Source: Planctomycetota bacterium | Lineage (GTDB): Bacteria; Planctomycetota; UBA8742; UBA2392 | DNA length: 64,000 bases | Direction: 5' to 3' | Assembly: GCA_016712285.1 (NCBI GenBank) | Contig: JADJRK010000001.1 | Coordinates: 806,001-870,000, forward strand | Shown: piece by piece, positions 24,056 to 31,834 of the stretch | Position numbering within the stretch: position 1 is the stretch's first letter | Layout: every line of letters starts with the position of its first letter | Made by a program: the position numbers and the translations under genes | The notes under the pieces: generated by a model | Databases searched by the model: none | Seen by the model: only the letters and a program-made list of their open reading frames with translations | Told to the model about the DNA's origin: nothing

Positions 24056-24188
24056 GGTGCCTCTTTAATGGATTGTCCACGGAATCCAAGCGTCCATGAC
24101 ATTGTGTAACTGACACTCTATAGATTGTATACATTTCTTCGGCAATTGCTGAATTGCGGTACGCTTGCTTCGTTTGACAGGGGACACA

Positions 24189-25046
24189 ATGACTTCACCC
24201 GCGTTCAACCAGCCCTCTTCTGACCCCCGCCAGCCCTATGGCGTACAGCAAGCACAACAGCCGTTTATTCCACCGCCACTGAAGCGGCCCGGCAGCACCT
24301 CCACCAAAGTGTGGGGGATTGTGCTGATTGTCCTTGGCGGACTGGGCGCGATCAGCCTGCTGATGACTTTGGCGTCGGCCTTCATGGGCGGTGCCGGCAC
24401 CAGCGCGTTTGCACCCGGCGTAGACGAGCAAACCAAGAAAGAGATCGAGAATTTTGCCGCCACAATGATGGAAGACATGCTCGGCCGCTGGAGCTTCTGG
24501 GTCTACCTGGGCAGCGAAGTGTTCGTGGTGGTACTCAGCATTCTGGCCGGCGTGCGGCTTGCGATCCGTCCCAAGCCGGTCGGCCGAAACCTTGCCATCG
24601 CACGCGCAGCAATGGTGTTGCTGTTCCTGCCGGTGTACGGGATCGAGAACTTTTCAGCTATGGACCGTCAGCTGGAAATGCAGGGCCAGATGCAGAAGTC
24701 GATGATCGATCGCCAGATTCGCGAACAGGCGGGCAACAAGGGTGAGAAAGAGGTCCAGCGCCGCCAGAAAGAGTCCCAGGAAATCCTCGACCAGATGAAC
24801 CCGATCATGCGCGGCGTCACCTATGGCGCGGTGATTTTCACCGTCGTCTTCGTCATGGTGCTGAACGGCCTGTTGCTGTTCTTCATGACCCGCCCAAGCG
24901 TGAAAGACTATCTGGAGTCCGTCGGCAAAGAGGGCACGTCGGGCATTCCGCAGCTCGACCCCAGTATGGGCCTGATGATGGGCCCGCCGCCCACGGAACC
25001 CCGGCATGGACAACCGCCCCCTGAAACCGGCAGTGGCCGGGGCTGA
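24189..25046 (+). CDS. Hypothetical four-helix membrane protein
   Basis: 285 residues from ATG 24189 (GGGG upstream; a longer start is rejected). A Pro/Gln-rich cytoplasmic head (about 1-40) precedes a transmembrane segment ('VWGIVLIVLGGLGAISLLMT'), a second ('WVYLGSEVFVVVLSILAGV'), a third ('AIARAAMVLLFLPVYG'), a charged helical Gln/Glu-rich segment and a fourth ('VIFTVVFVMVLNGLLLFFM'), then a Pro/Gly-rich tail. The pattern resembles DUF-type planctomycete membrane proteins but no family can be named. It stands just upstream of ahcY without a terminator, so may be co-transcribed. Confidence 0.8.
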   Translation: MTSPAFNQPSSDPRQPYGVQQAQQPFIPPPLKRPGSTSTKVWGIVLIVLGGLGAISLLMTLASAFMGGAGTSAFAPGVDEQTKKEIENFAATMMEDMLGRWSFWVYLGSEVFVVVLSILAGVRLAIRPKPVGRNLAIARAAMVLLFLPVYGIENFSAMDRQLEMQGQMQKSMIDRQIREQAGNKGEKEVQRRQKESQEILDQMNPIMRGVTYGAVIFTVVFVMVLNGLLLFFMTRPSVKDYLESVGKEGTSGIPQLDPSMGLMMGPPPTEPRHGQPPPETGSGRG

Positions 25047-25099
25047 GTCCATTCGTTATAACCCCGCCCTTCAATTGCCTTGGACCACGAAAGGACCAG

Positions 25100-26374
25100 A
25101 TGACTGCGACGAAGGAAAAGAAGGGCGACATCAAGGACGCATCGCTGCAAAAGACCGGCGTCAGCCGCATCGAATGGGCCGAAGCCGACATGCCCGTGCT
25201 GCGCGCCATTCGCGAACGCTTTGCCAAAGAGCAGCCGCTCAAGGGCATTCGCCTCAGCGCCTGCCTGCACGTCACATCGGAAACCGCAAACCTTGCGCGC
25301 ACGCTCAAGGCCGGCGGCGCCGAGGTGTTCCTGTGCGCGTCAAACCCGCTCAGCACCCAGGACGACGTGGCGGCAGCACTTACCCTTGAGTACGGCATCG
25401 AGACCTACGCCATCAAGGGCGAAGACAACGACACCTACTACCGGCACATGACAGCCGTGCTGGACAAGAAGCCAAACGTGACCATGGACGACGGCGCTGA
25501 CCTGGTGACGATGATTTTGACCAAGCGCGAAGACCTGGCGCAGCACGTGTTCGCCAGCATGGAAGAGACCACCACCGGCATCATTCGGCTGCGCGCGATG
25601 GAAAAAGACGGCGTGCTCAAGTTCCCCGTCATCGCGGTCAACGACGCCGACTGCAAGCACCTGTTCGACAACCGCTACGGCACCGGCCAGAGCACCGTAG
25701 ACGGCATCATCCGGGCGACAAACCGGCTGTTTGCCGGGCGCACGGTCGTGACCCTGGGGTACGGCTGGTGCGGCCGCGGCTTTGCCAACCGCTCACGCGG
25801 CATGGGCGCGCGCGTCGTGGTGACCGAGATTGACCCGGTCAAGGCGCTGGAAGCCGTGATGGACGGCTTCGAAGTCATGCCGATTGAAGAAGCCGCCAAG
25901 GTCGGCGACGTGTTCTGCACGCTGACCGGCAACAAGCACGTGATCGACGCGCAGCACTTCAAGGTAATGAAGGAAGGCGCGATTGTGTGCAACAGCGGGC
26001 ACTTCAACGTTGAGCTGAACATCGAGGCGCTGCGCAAGCTTGCCAAGAGCAACGGCGAGCCCAAGCCGTTCGTCGAAGAGTTCAAGCTGCCCAGCGGCAA
26101 CACGATCTACGTGCTCGCCGACGGGCGCCTGGTGAACCTGGCGGCTGCGGAAGGCCACCCGGCAAACGTGATGGACATGAGCTTTGCAGTGCAGGCGCTA
26201 GCCACGGAGTATGCCGTCAAGCAGAAGGGCAAGCTCGGCAACAAGGTCCACAACCTGCCCAAGGAAGTAGACGAGTGGGTGGCGACGCTCAAGCTGGAAA
26301 CGATGGGCGTGGGCATCGACAAGCTGACACCCGAGCAGAAGCACTACCTCGCAAGCTGGAAAGAAGGCACCTGA
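25100..26374 (+). CDS. ahcY: Adenosylhomocysteinase
   Basis: 424 residues. It hydrolyses S-adenosylhomocysteine to adenosine and homocysteine, keeping methylation going. Blocks are 'IRLSACLHVTSETANLARTL', 'SNPLSTQDDVAAAL', 'TMDDGADLV', 'VNDADCKHLFDNRYGTGQS', the NAD site 'VTLGYGWCGRGFA' and the C-terminal 'EGHPANVMDMSFAVQAL'. The length and the GWCGRG variant match the shorter archaeal/Thermotoga-style form rather than the longer enzymes with an insert of about 40 residues. A strong terminator follows. The O-methyltransferase gene next to it makes the enzyme's substrate, but so do all methyltransferases. Confidence 0.95.
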   Translation: MTATKEKKGDIKDASLQKTGVSRIEWAEADMPVLRAIRERFAKEQPLKGIRLSACLHVTSETANLARTLKAGGAEVFLCASNPLSTQDDVAAALTLEYGIETYAIKGEDNDTYYRHMTAVLDKKPNVTMDDGADLVTMILTKREDLAQHVFASMEETTTGIIRLRAMEKDGVLKFPVIAVNDADCKHLFDNRYGTGQSTVDGIIRATNRLFAGRTVVTLGYGWCGRGFANRSRGMGARVVVTEIDPVKALEAVMDGFEVMPIEEAAKVGDVFCTLTGNKHVIDAQHFKVMKEGAIVCNSGHFNVELNIEALRKLAKSNGEPKPFVEEFKLPSGNTIYVLADGRLVNLAAAEGHPANVMDMSFAVQALATEYAVKQKGKLGNKVHNLPKEVDEWVATLKLETMGVGIDKLTPEQKHYLASWKEGT

Positions 26375-26404
26375 TTCCAACAGGCGAAGCAACCTGAAAA
26401 CAAG

Positions 26405-26431
26405 AACCCCGGGCGCAAGCCCGGGGTTTTT
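26405..26431 (+). terminator. Rho-independent terminator of ahcY
   Basis: AACCCCGGGC and GCCCGGGGTT pair around a GCAA tetraloop, followed by TTTTTC. It lies 31 bp after the ahcY stop. Confidence 0.92.
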
Positions 26432-26492
26432 CGTGCCACTGGAACGACGCACTCTCCGTTCCTATGCTTCTCGCGCGCAACCGGAGACGATC

Positions 26493-27686
26493 ATGGCCAA
26501 AAAGAAACGCGCCCGGGCCAAGGGCGCCAAGAAGCCTGCCCGCAAGCCCGCAAAGAAACCCGCAAAGAAACCCGCGAAGAAGGCCCAATCAAAGAAGCCC
26601 GCGAAGAAGCCGACCAAGGCAAAGGCTGCCAGGAAACCCGCGCGCAAAGCGCCGCCACGCAGGCCCGAGGGACCGCCACCCGGCCCGCCACAGATGCCGC
26701 CTGAGATGCTGCTGATGCAGGGGCTGTTCGGGTTCATGCTGACCAAGGGGATCGGTGTTGCCGCAACCCTGGGCATTGCCGACGCCCTCAAGGGCGGGCC
26801 GCTGTATTACACCGACCTCGCCAGCGTCGTCGGCGCCAACCAGCGCGCGCTGCACCGCGTGCTGCGCATGCTGGCAGGCTACGGCCTGTTTGCCGAACCC
26901 AAACCCGGCACATTCGCCAACAACGCCGTCTCGGAGCTGCTGCGTGCGGACCACCCGCACTCGATGGCGGGCATGGTCAAGATGATCTGCGGCGAGTCGC
27001 ATTGGCAGCCGTGGGGCATGCTTGAGCACACCGTGCGCACCGGCAGGTCCGGCGCGCACCACGCGTTTGGTGAAGAGATTTTCACGTGGTTCCAGAAGCC
27101 CGAGAACAAGGGCGAATGGGACGTGTTCAACGATGCCATGACGTCCATGTCGCTCGGCCAGGCGCCCTTGATCGCCGCCAGTTACGACTTTGCACGTTTT
27201 CGCAAGATCGTCGACGTCGGTGGGGGGCACGGGCATCTGCTGAAGCAGGTCATCGCCAAAGCACCCAACGCCCAAGGCGTGCTGTTCGACATGCCGGACG
27301 TGGTGGCTGGGGCAGACTTGCCCGGCAACATCCAGCGCGAGGGCGGCGACTTTTTTGCCCGCGTGCCCGAGGGCGCCGACTGCTACATGCTCAAGGCCAT
27401 CATCCATGACTGGAGCGACGACCATTGCCGCAAGATCCTTCGCAACATCGCCGGCGCAATGGACCCAGGCGGGCGCGTACTGTTGTTCGAAACCGTGATG
27501 CCCGAAGAGCCGGGGCCGCACCCGGCCAAGTTCGCCGACGTCAACATGCTGGCCATGACCGATGGCGGCTGTGAGCGCACGCCCACCGAGTTCGCCGAGC
27601 TGTTTGCATCGGCGGGGTTGCAACTGGTTGGCATCACGCCATTGCCGGACGGCTGGACCAACATCGTCGAGGCGCGAAAGGCCTAG
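26493..27686 (+). CDS. SAM-dependent O-methyltransferase with Lys/Ala/Pro-rich tail
   Basis: 397 residues from ATG 26493 (GGAG 8 bp upstream). Residues 1-66 are a histone-H1-like tail of PAKK/PARK repeats ending in a Pro-rich hinge. The rest is a plant-type O-methyltransferase: a winged-helix dimerisation domain ('GIGVAATLGIADALKGGP', 'ANQRALHRVLRMLAGYGLF') and a catalytic domain with the SAM motif 'KIVDVGGGHGHLLKQV', 'GVLFDMPDVVAGA' and 'CYMLKAIIHDWSDDHCRKIL', including the usual His-Asp. Substrate cannot be inferred. The tail may bind nucleic acid or membrane; a similar one occurs on the ligase at 6089-8110. Confidence 0.9.
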   Translation: MAKKKRARAKGAKKPARKPAKKPAKKPAKKAQSKKPAKKPTKAKAARKPARKAPPRRPEGPPPGPPQMPPEMLLMQGLFGFMLTKGIGVAATLGIADALKGGPLYYTDLASVVGANQRALHRVLRMLAGYGLFAEPKPGTFANNAVSELLRADHPHSMAGMVKMICGESHWQPWGMLEHTVRTGRSGAHHAFGEEIFTWFQKPENKGEWDVFNDAMTSMSLGQAPLIAASYDFARFRKIVDVGGGHGHLLKQVIAKAPNAQGVLFDMPDVVAGADLPGNIQREGGDFFARVPEGADCYMLKAIIHDWSDDHCRKILRNIAGAMDPGGRVLLFETVMPEEPGPHPAKFADVNMLAMTDGGCERTPTEFAELFASAGLQLVGITPLPDGWTNIVEARKA

Positions 27687-27725
27687 TCCGGCACAACGAT
27701 TGTCCTGCCTGGTCGTTTCATCAGC

Positions 27726-27878
27726 ATGCAGGACTGGAGCTCTAACGACCAACAACCGCCGCCGCGCTGGCTTGTGTATGGGCTCGCGGCTGCTTCTGTG
27801 GTTGCGCTGGTGTGCCTGCTGCTGATGGTGCTGTGGCTGGTGGTGATGTACGTTGTGCCGAACCGCTGGATCCCATAG
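27726..27878 (+). CDS. Small single-pass membrane protein, 50 aa
   Basis: ATG 27726 to TAG 27878: 'MQDWSSNDQQPPPRWLVYGL', then a long hydrophobic helix and 'YVVPNRWIP'. The clean head-helix-tail design and position 7 bp before an acetyltransferase gene make it likely to be real. No ribosome site stands out and no family is recognised. Confidence 0.5.
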   Translation: MQDWSSNDQQPPPRWLVYGLAAASVVALVCLLLMVLWLVVMYVVPNRWIP

Positions 27879-27885
27879 CACTGCG

Positions 27886-28383
27886 ATGCCGGACTTCAAG
27901 ATTCGACTGCTGCACCCGGATGACTCGTTGCACGAGCTGACGGAGTTGCTGCACCGCAGCTACCAGCGCCTCGCCGACATGGGCTTCAACTACACCGCCA
28001 CCAACCAGAGCGTCGAAGTCACCCGCGAACGCATTGAGGGCAACGAGTGCTATGTGGCCCTCGCCAATGGCCGCATTGTGGGCACCGCACTATTGATCCT
28101 CGGGCGACTCGAGAACCCGGCGTGGGCCAACCAGCCGGGCGTGGCCTATGCGGGCCAACTGGGCGTGGAGCCGGAGTCTCGGCATTTGGGCCTGGGTGCC
28201 CGGCTGATGCAGACGATCGAGGACCGCGCCCGCGAGCTTGGCTACCACACGATCGCCGGCGACACCAGCGAAGGCGCCGACTACCTGATTCGCTTCTACA
28301 CCGGTCGCGGCTTTGAGCAGGTCGGGTTCCACCATTGGGGCGGCAAGACCTACCGCAGCGCAATCCTGGCCAAGCGCCTCTGA
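27886..28383 (+). CDS. GNAT-family N-acetyltransferase
   Basis: 165 residues from ATG 27886. The GNAT core shows beta-strands 'NECYVALANGRIVGTALLIL', the motif A acetyl-CoA loop 'QLGVEPESRHLGLGARLMQT', and the C-terminal 'EGADYLIRFYTGRGFEQVGF'. It transfers an acetyl group from acetyl-CoA to an amine, with the acceptor unknown. It is probably co-transcribed with the small membrane protein just upstream. Confidence 0.88.
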   Translation: MPDFKIRLLHPDDSLHELTELLHRSYQRLADMGFNYTATNQSVEVTRERIEGNECYVALANGRIVGTALLILGRLENPAWANQPGVAYAGQLGVEPESRHLGLGARLMQTIEDRARELGYHTIAGDTSEGADYLIRFYTGRGFEQVGFHHWGGKTYRSAILAKRL

Positions 28384-28397
28384 ACCGCAATGGGCTG

Positions 28398-28465
28398 CAA
28401 CCACGGGTGCACACGGGTAAACACAGATGGCCCACCCCGTGTTCATCTGTGTTCACCCGTGGTTG
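28398..28465. repeat. Inverted repeat of ACACGGGT/ACACAGAT-type units
   Basis: Left arm CAACCACGGGTG (28398-28409) plus AACACAGATG (28420-28429) matches the reverse complement of CATCTGTGTT (28444-28453) and CACCCGTGGTTG (28454-28465), with an extra 10-nt block between the left halves. Units of the ACACGGRT type recur in the intergenic DNA of many environmental bacterial genomes. Confidence 0.75.
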
Positions 28466-28583
28466 ACTTGCAGTTGCCTTTGCGCCGCCTGATTGCTACC
28501 TTTCCGCGCACTCATGCAGACCGCGCTGCCGATGAAGAGCAAGAAGCGACCCGCTTAGACCGCGGTCTGGCTGTGTTTTGATG

Positions 28584-28612
28584 CCGCCGCGGATTCGCGG
28601 CGGTTTGTTTGT
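28584..28612 (+). terminator. Rho-independent terminator
   Basis: CCGCCGCG and CGCGGCGG pair around GATT, followed by TTTGTTTG. It probably ends the acetyltransferase transcript. Confidence 0.8.
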
Positions 28613-28626
28613 TGTAGGGGGCCAAT

Positions 28627-28661
28627 AAGGGGTCTGGCTCCCGCAGGGTGCCTGACCCCTT
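28627..28661. repeat. REP-like 35-bp imperfect palindrome
   Basis: AAGGGGTCTGGCTCCC and GGGTGCCTGACCCCTT pair with only two T-T mismatches around a 3-nt loop, then TTT. Palindromes of the GGGGTC...GACCCC type are known as dispersed REP-like elements in many genomes. It ends 21 bp before asd and could also act as a terminator or attenuator. Confidence 0.7.
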
Positions 28662-28682
28662 TTTGGTCAGGAGGAGGCAACC

Positions 28683-29696
28683 ATGTCCGTGAACGTTGCA
28701 ATCGTGGGCGCGACCGGCGCCGTGGGCGAAGAGTTTCTGCGGCTGCTGGAGCTGCGCAACTACCCGATCAAGTCACTGCGCCTGCTCGCAAGCGCGCGCA
28801 GTGCCGGCAAGAAATTGCGCTTCAAGGGCACAGAACACACCGTCGAAGAACTCAAAGCCGACAGCTTTGCCGGCATTGAGCACGCCTATTTCTCGGCGGG
28901 CGGCAGCATCAGCAAAGAGTTTGCGCCCCACGCAGCCAAGGCGGGCGCCATCATCATCGACAACACCAGCGCATTCCGGTACGAGCCCGAGATTCCACTG
29001 GTGATTCCCGAGATCAACCCGAAAGACGCATTCGAATACGGTGCGCGGCGCATTATCGCCAACCCCAATTGTACGACGATTGTCGCACTGCTGCCCACGT
29101 ACCCGCTGCACAAGGCGTTCGGGCTGAAACGCGCCGTGATGTCCAGCTACCAGGCAATCAGCGGCGCGGGCGCGCAGGCGATGGCTGAGCTGGAACAGCA
29201 GACCCGCGACTGGGCCGCTGGCAAGCCGCTTACGGTCAAGGTCGCGCCGAAACAGATTGCGTTCAACGTGATCCCGCGCATTGATGCGGTGCAGGACAAC
29301 GGCTACACGAAAGAGGAAATGAAGTTTCTGTGGGAGGGCAAGAAGATCATGCACCACGCCACGCTGCGCGCCACGGCGACGTGTGTGCGCGTGCCGGTGC
29401 TGCGCTCACACAGCGTGTCGCTGAACCTTGAGTTCGAGAAGCCCTGCACAGCCGAAGCCGCCCGTGAGATCCTGCGCAACGCGCCGGGGGTGATCGTGCA
29501 GGACGACACCAAGGCCGAGCTGTACCCGATTCCGCTGGAGCGCAGCCTGAAGGACGAAATCGGCGTAGGCCGCATCCGCCAGGACATCAGCGTAGACGAC
29601 AACCGCGGTTTGTGCCTGTGGGCGGTAGGCGACCAGATCATGAAGGGCGCAGCACTAAACGCCATCCAGATCGGCGAGCTACTGCTGGCGAAGTGA
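28683..29696 (+). CDS. asd: Aspartate-semialdehyde dehydrogenase
   Basis: 337 residues, ATG 28683 behind a strong AGGAGGAGG site. It reduces aspartyl phosphate to aspartate semialdehyde, the branch point to lysine/diaminopimelate, threonine and methionine. Motifs are the NADP site 'VAIVGATGAVGEEFL', 'IIIDNTSAFRYEPEIPLVIP', the catalytic cysteine in 'IANPNCTTI', 'SSYQAISGAGAQAMAEL' and the His/Arg region 'ATCVRVPVLRSHS'. The length matches the 335-340 residue bacterial type. It is convergent with the HTTM gene only 2 bp away. Confidence 0.96.
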   Translation: MSVNVAIVGATGAVGEEFLRLLELRNYPIKSLRLLASARSAGKKLRFKGTEHTVEELKADSFAGIEHAYFSAGGSISKEFAPHAAKAGAIIIDNTSAFRYEPEIPLVIPEINPKDAFEYGARRIIANPNCTTIVALLPTYPLHKAFGLKRAVMSSYQAISGAGAQAMAELEQQTRDWAAGKPLTVKVAPKQIAFNVIPRIDAVQDNGYTKEEMKFLWEGKKIMHHATLRATATCVRVPVLRSHSVSLNLEFEKPCTAEAAREILRNAPGVIVQDDTKAELYPIPLERSLKDEIGVGRIRQDISVDDNRGLCLWAVGDQIMKGAALNAIQIGELLLAK

Positions 29697-29698
29697 GG

Positions 29699-31108
29699 CT
29701 AACCCGTCGCTGGCGCTCCGGGCTCCTGTTGACTGGTTCGGTATCTGCCGTGCAATTCGATGACCTGGCGGATGATTTCGTCGTCGATCTCTTTGCCCGC
29801 CAGCAGTTTCAGGTGCAGGCTGCAGAACTCGTCGTCGCACTTGGCGTACTTGAAGCGGTTGCGGGCGATGAACCGATAAATGCGCGTGCCAACCCACGCC
29901 ACACCCGGCAGCCACAGCAGCGGCACGATCAACCAGCACAGCGGCAGCATCGGCGCCATCGCGCGAAACGCCTTGAAGCCGCCGAAGTAGCTGCCATCGG
30001 GCCGTTTGACCCACATCTCGCGCAGCATGTCGGCGTAGCTCACGCCCGGCAGCTCGGCATCGGCATAGCGACGGTCGTGAATGTCGGCGAAGGTCAACCG
30101 GCCCAGCCAGTCCAGTCGTTCCAGCGTGCGCTTGCTCTTCTTGCAGATCGGGCACATGCCGTCGTAGAACACGACAGAGTGTCGCTTCACTTCGCTGCCT
30201 GTCTGTTTTCCGGCCACATCCATAAGTACCGCCGCAGGCACGAACACCCAGTAATAGGATAGCGTGGTAAAGCTGAAATGGGTGACTTCCATTGTCAGGA
30301 AGATGCCCATGTGCACCGCATACCCGAAGGCAAGGGCGTACCAGCGCGTGCGCCTCCATATTACTAACGCCGGAAACGTCAGTTCCCATGCCAGCGTTGC
30401 CCATGTCGCCGGCGCGAACACCCACCACGGCAGGTGTTCAAACACCATGCCCCAGCGCGCAATCGTGGCGTGCACCAGGGCCTTATACACCGCCCAGCCG
30501 CTGACCCAGTCGCCCAGGTATCCGCCCTCGGCAATGGAATCCGGATTGAAGCTGCGCAGCTTTTCAATGCCCGTAAACAGGTACACCAGGCAGATCTGGA
30601 TCTGCAAAAGCCGCAGCGACCACGGCGCCACCCAGCCCGACACCCGCCAGCCAAGCCTGCGGCGCAGGAGGTTGTCCACGCTCCAGGCGGCGCTTGCCGG
30701 CATCAGCATCAGGTAGAATGCGCCGCAGCGCAGCAGAATGTCTCCCGCGTTCAGGATATGCGGGTTGCGCACCTGAAAACTGACCAGCAGCACCCACATG
30801 CCGATGCATGCAACGCGGGTGAACGCGCCGAGCATCACCAGCAGCGCGCACAAAGCCATCAGCACAAGCAGCGCGTAGATCAGCCCGTCGCTTGCATCCA
30901 AGGGCAGCACACTCCAACGCGACCAGGAGCTGACCCAGCCCTCAAACTGGCTGGGACTGTAGGCTGCGCGATCACCAAACCAGTCCGTGGCGTCCGGGAT
31001 CAGTGAAATCAGCGTATCCAGAAGCACGATCGCGGCAATCGATACGCGAAAGGCTGCCATTGGCTCAGCCCGGATCGGCTTGTACCAGAACTGAAGCGGG
31101 TTGCTCAT
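29699..31108 (-). CDS. HTTM-DCC fusion membrane protein
   Basis: 469 residues. Residues 1-300 form several transmembrane helices of the HTTM type (horizontally transferred transmembrane domain, related to vitamin-K-dependent gamma-carboxylase), with 'IPDATDWFGDRAAYSPSQFE', 'VRNPHILNAGDILLR' and 'LLQIQICLVYLFTGIEKL'. Residues 311-430 are a DCC (DUF393) thiol-disulfide oxidoreductase-like domain, with 'VVFYDGMCPICKKSKRTLE' holding CxxC at 319/322, and 'FGGFKAFRAM'. The fusion joins a membrane domain to a redox motif. Start overlaps the preceding gene by ATGA. No reaction is known for bacterial HTTM proteins. Confidence 0.85.
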   Translation of the reverse strand: MSNPLQFWYKPIRAEPMAAFRVSIAAIVLLDTLISLIPDATDWFGDRAAYSPSQFEGWVSSWSRWSVLPLDASDGLIYALLVLMALCALLVMLGAFTRVACIGMWVLLVSFQVRNPHILNAGDILLRCGAFYLMLMPASAAWSVDNLLRRRLGWRVSGWVAPWSLRLLQIQICLVYLFTGIEKLRSFNPDSIAEGGYLGDWVSGWAVYKALVHATIARWGMVFEHLPWWVFAPATWATLAWELTFPALVIWRRTRWYALAFGYAVHMGIFLTMEVTHFSFTTLSYYWVFVPAAVLMDVAGKQTGSEVKRHSVVFYDGMCPICKKSKRTLERLDWLGRLTFADIHDRRYADAELPGVSYADMLREMWVKRPDGSYFGGFKAFRAMAPMLPLCWLIVPLLWLPGVAWVGTRIYRFIARNRFKYAKCDDEFCSLHLKLLAGKEIDDEIIRQVIELHGRYRTSQQEPGAPATG

Positions 31109-31821
31109 GGCAGCGGCCGTGCCATGGAAGTGCCGACGCCGGCGGGCCAGCGTTTGGCATCGAGTTCGGGATAGATAAACATGTAGTCGAATCCCTCAAG
31201 CCGCGGGACGTCGCCGCCGCCAACATGGGCCACGCGCGCGCGAAACAGGTCCACGCGAGCAACGTTGCCCTGCTCGGCCGGGTTCTCGCGCAGGTAGCCT
31301 TCCAGCATCCAGCGTGCATACACCGTGCGCTGATGTGAAAACGCGTAGTCGGGCACAGCCGCCCGCGAATCAAGCTTTCGCCTGCGGCCGTCGCCGATGT
31401 GCACCAGCCAGTTCAACGTGCGCTTGTCGGCGGCGAGGTCCTTGGACAGGTAGTCTTCTACGGTCAACGTCGTCGAAAGCGGCTCTGCAGGCGAGTGCAC
31501 CAGCGTGCGCCGCCCGTCTTTGAAAACGATCAACAGTACCGGCGTAGCACTGCTGTTGCCGACGTTGGGCGAAAACATGTTCCAGCGTTGGGCCGTGCCG
31601 GTGGCTGTCATCAGGTGATTGGCGTAGTCGTCAAAGTCGCCCAGCGGGTCGTTTTTCAACAGCGGGTCAGCACAACCAACGATGATCGCCGCCGTATGCA
31701 CGATCACCAGCGTCGCAATCACCAGACCCTTGACGATGCGCCAGCCCACACGCAGATACCGCAAGGGCGACGCGGGCGCGGCCCCGGGCGGGGTGTAAGG
31801 CTGCTCAAGCTCATGCGTCAT
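31105..31821 (-). CDS. Membrane-anchored partner of the HTTM protein
   Basis: 238 residues from ATG 31821, 13 bp after the molybdoenzyme stop; an upstream in-frame start at 31869 is rejected as it overlaps that gene. One N-terminal transmembrane helix ('IVKGLVIATLVIVHTAAIIV', about 26-48) precedes an extracytoplasmic domain with 'TGTAQRWNMFSPNVGNSS' and 'VLLIVFKDGRRTLVHSP'. The 'W.MFSP' signature resembles DUF5819-like proteins often encoded next to HTTM genes, but I cannot confirm the family. It is coupled downstream to the HTTM gene (ATGA). Confidence 0.75.
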   Translation of the reverse strand: MTHELEQPYTPPGAAPASPLRYLRVGWRIVKGLVIATLVIVHTAAIIVGCADPLLKNDPLGDFDDYANHLMTATGTAQRWNMFSPNVGNSSATPVLLIVFKDGRRTLVHSPAEPLSTTLTVEDYLSKDLAADKRTLNWLVHIGDGRRRKLDSRAAVPDYAFSHQRTVYARWMLEGYLRENPAEQGNVARVDLFRARVAHVGGGDVPRLEGFDYMFIYPELDAKRWPAGVGTSMARPLP

Positions 31822-31834
31822 CTGCGGCGCTGAA

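Larger units (their letters stand above)
28384..28682. other. 299-bp gene-free region with repeats and a terminator
   Basis: Contains an imperfect long inverted repeat (28398-28465), a terminator (28584-28612) and a second palindrome (28627-28661) just ahead of asd. A 63-codon ORF across it is rejected: it only reads through the repeats. No RNA gene was recognised. Confidence 0.7.

Noticed and set aside
28390..28581. 63-codon ORF in the repeat region upstream of asd
   Set aside because: It is a translation of the ACACGGRT-type repeats; no independent coding signal.
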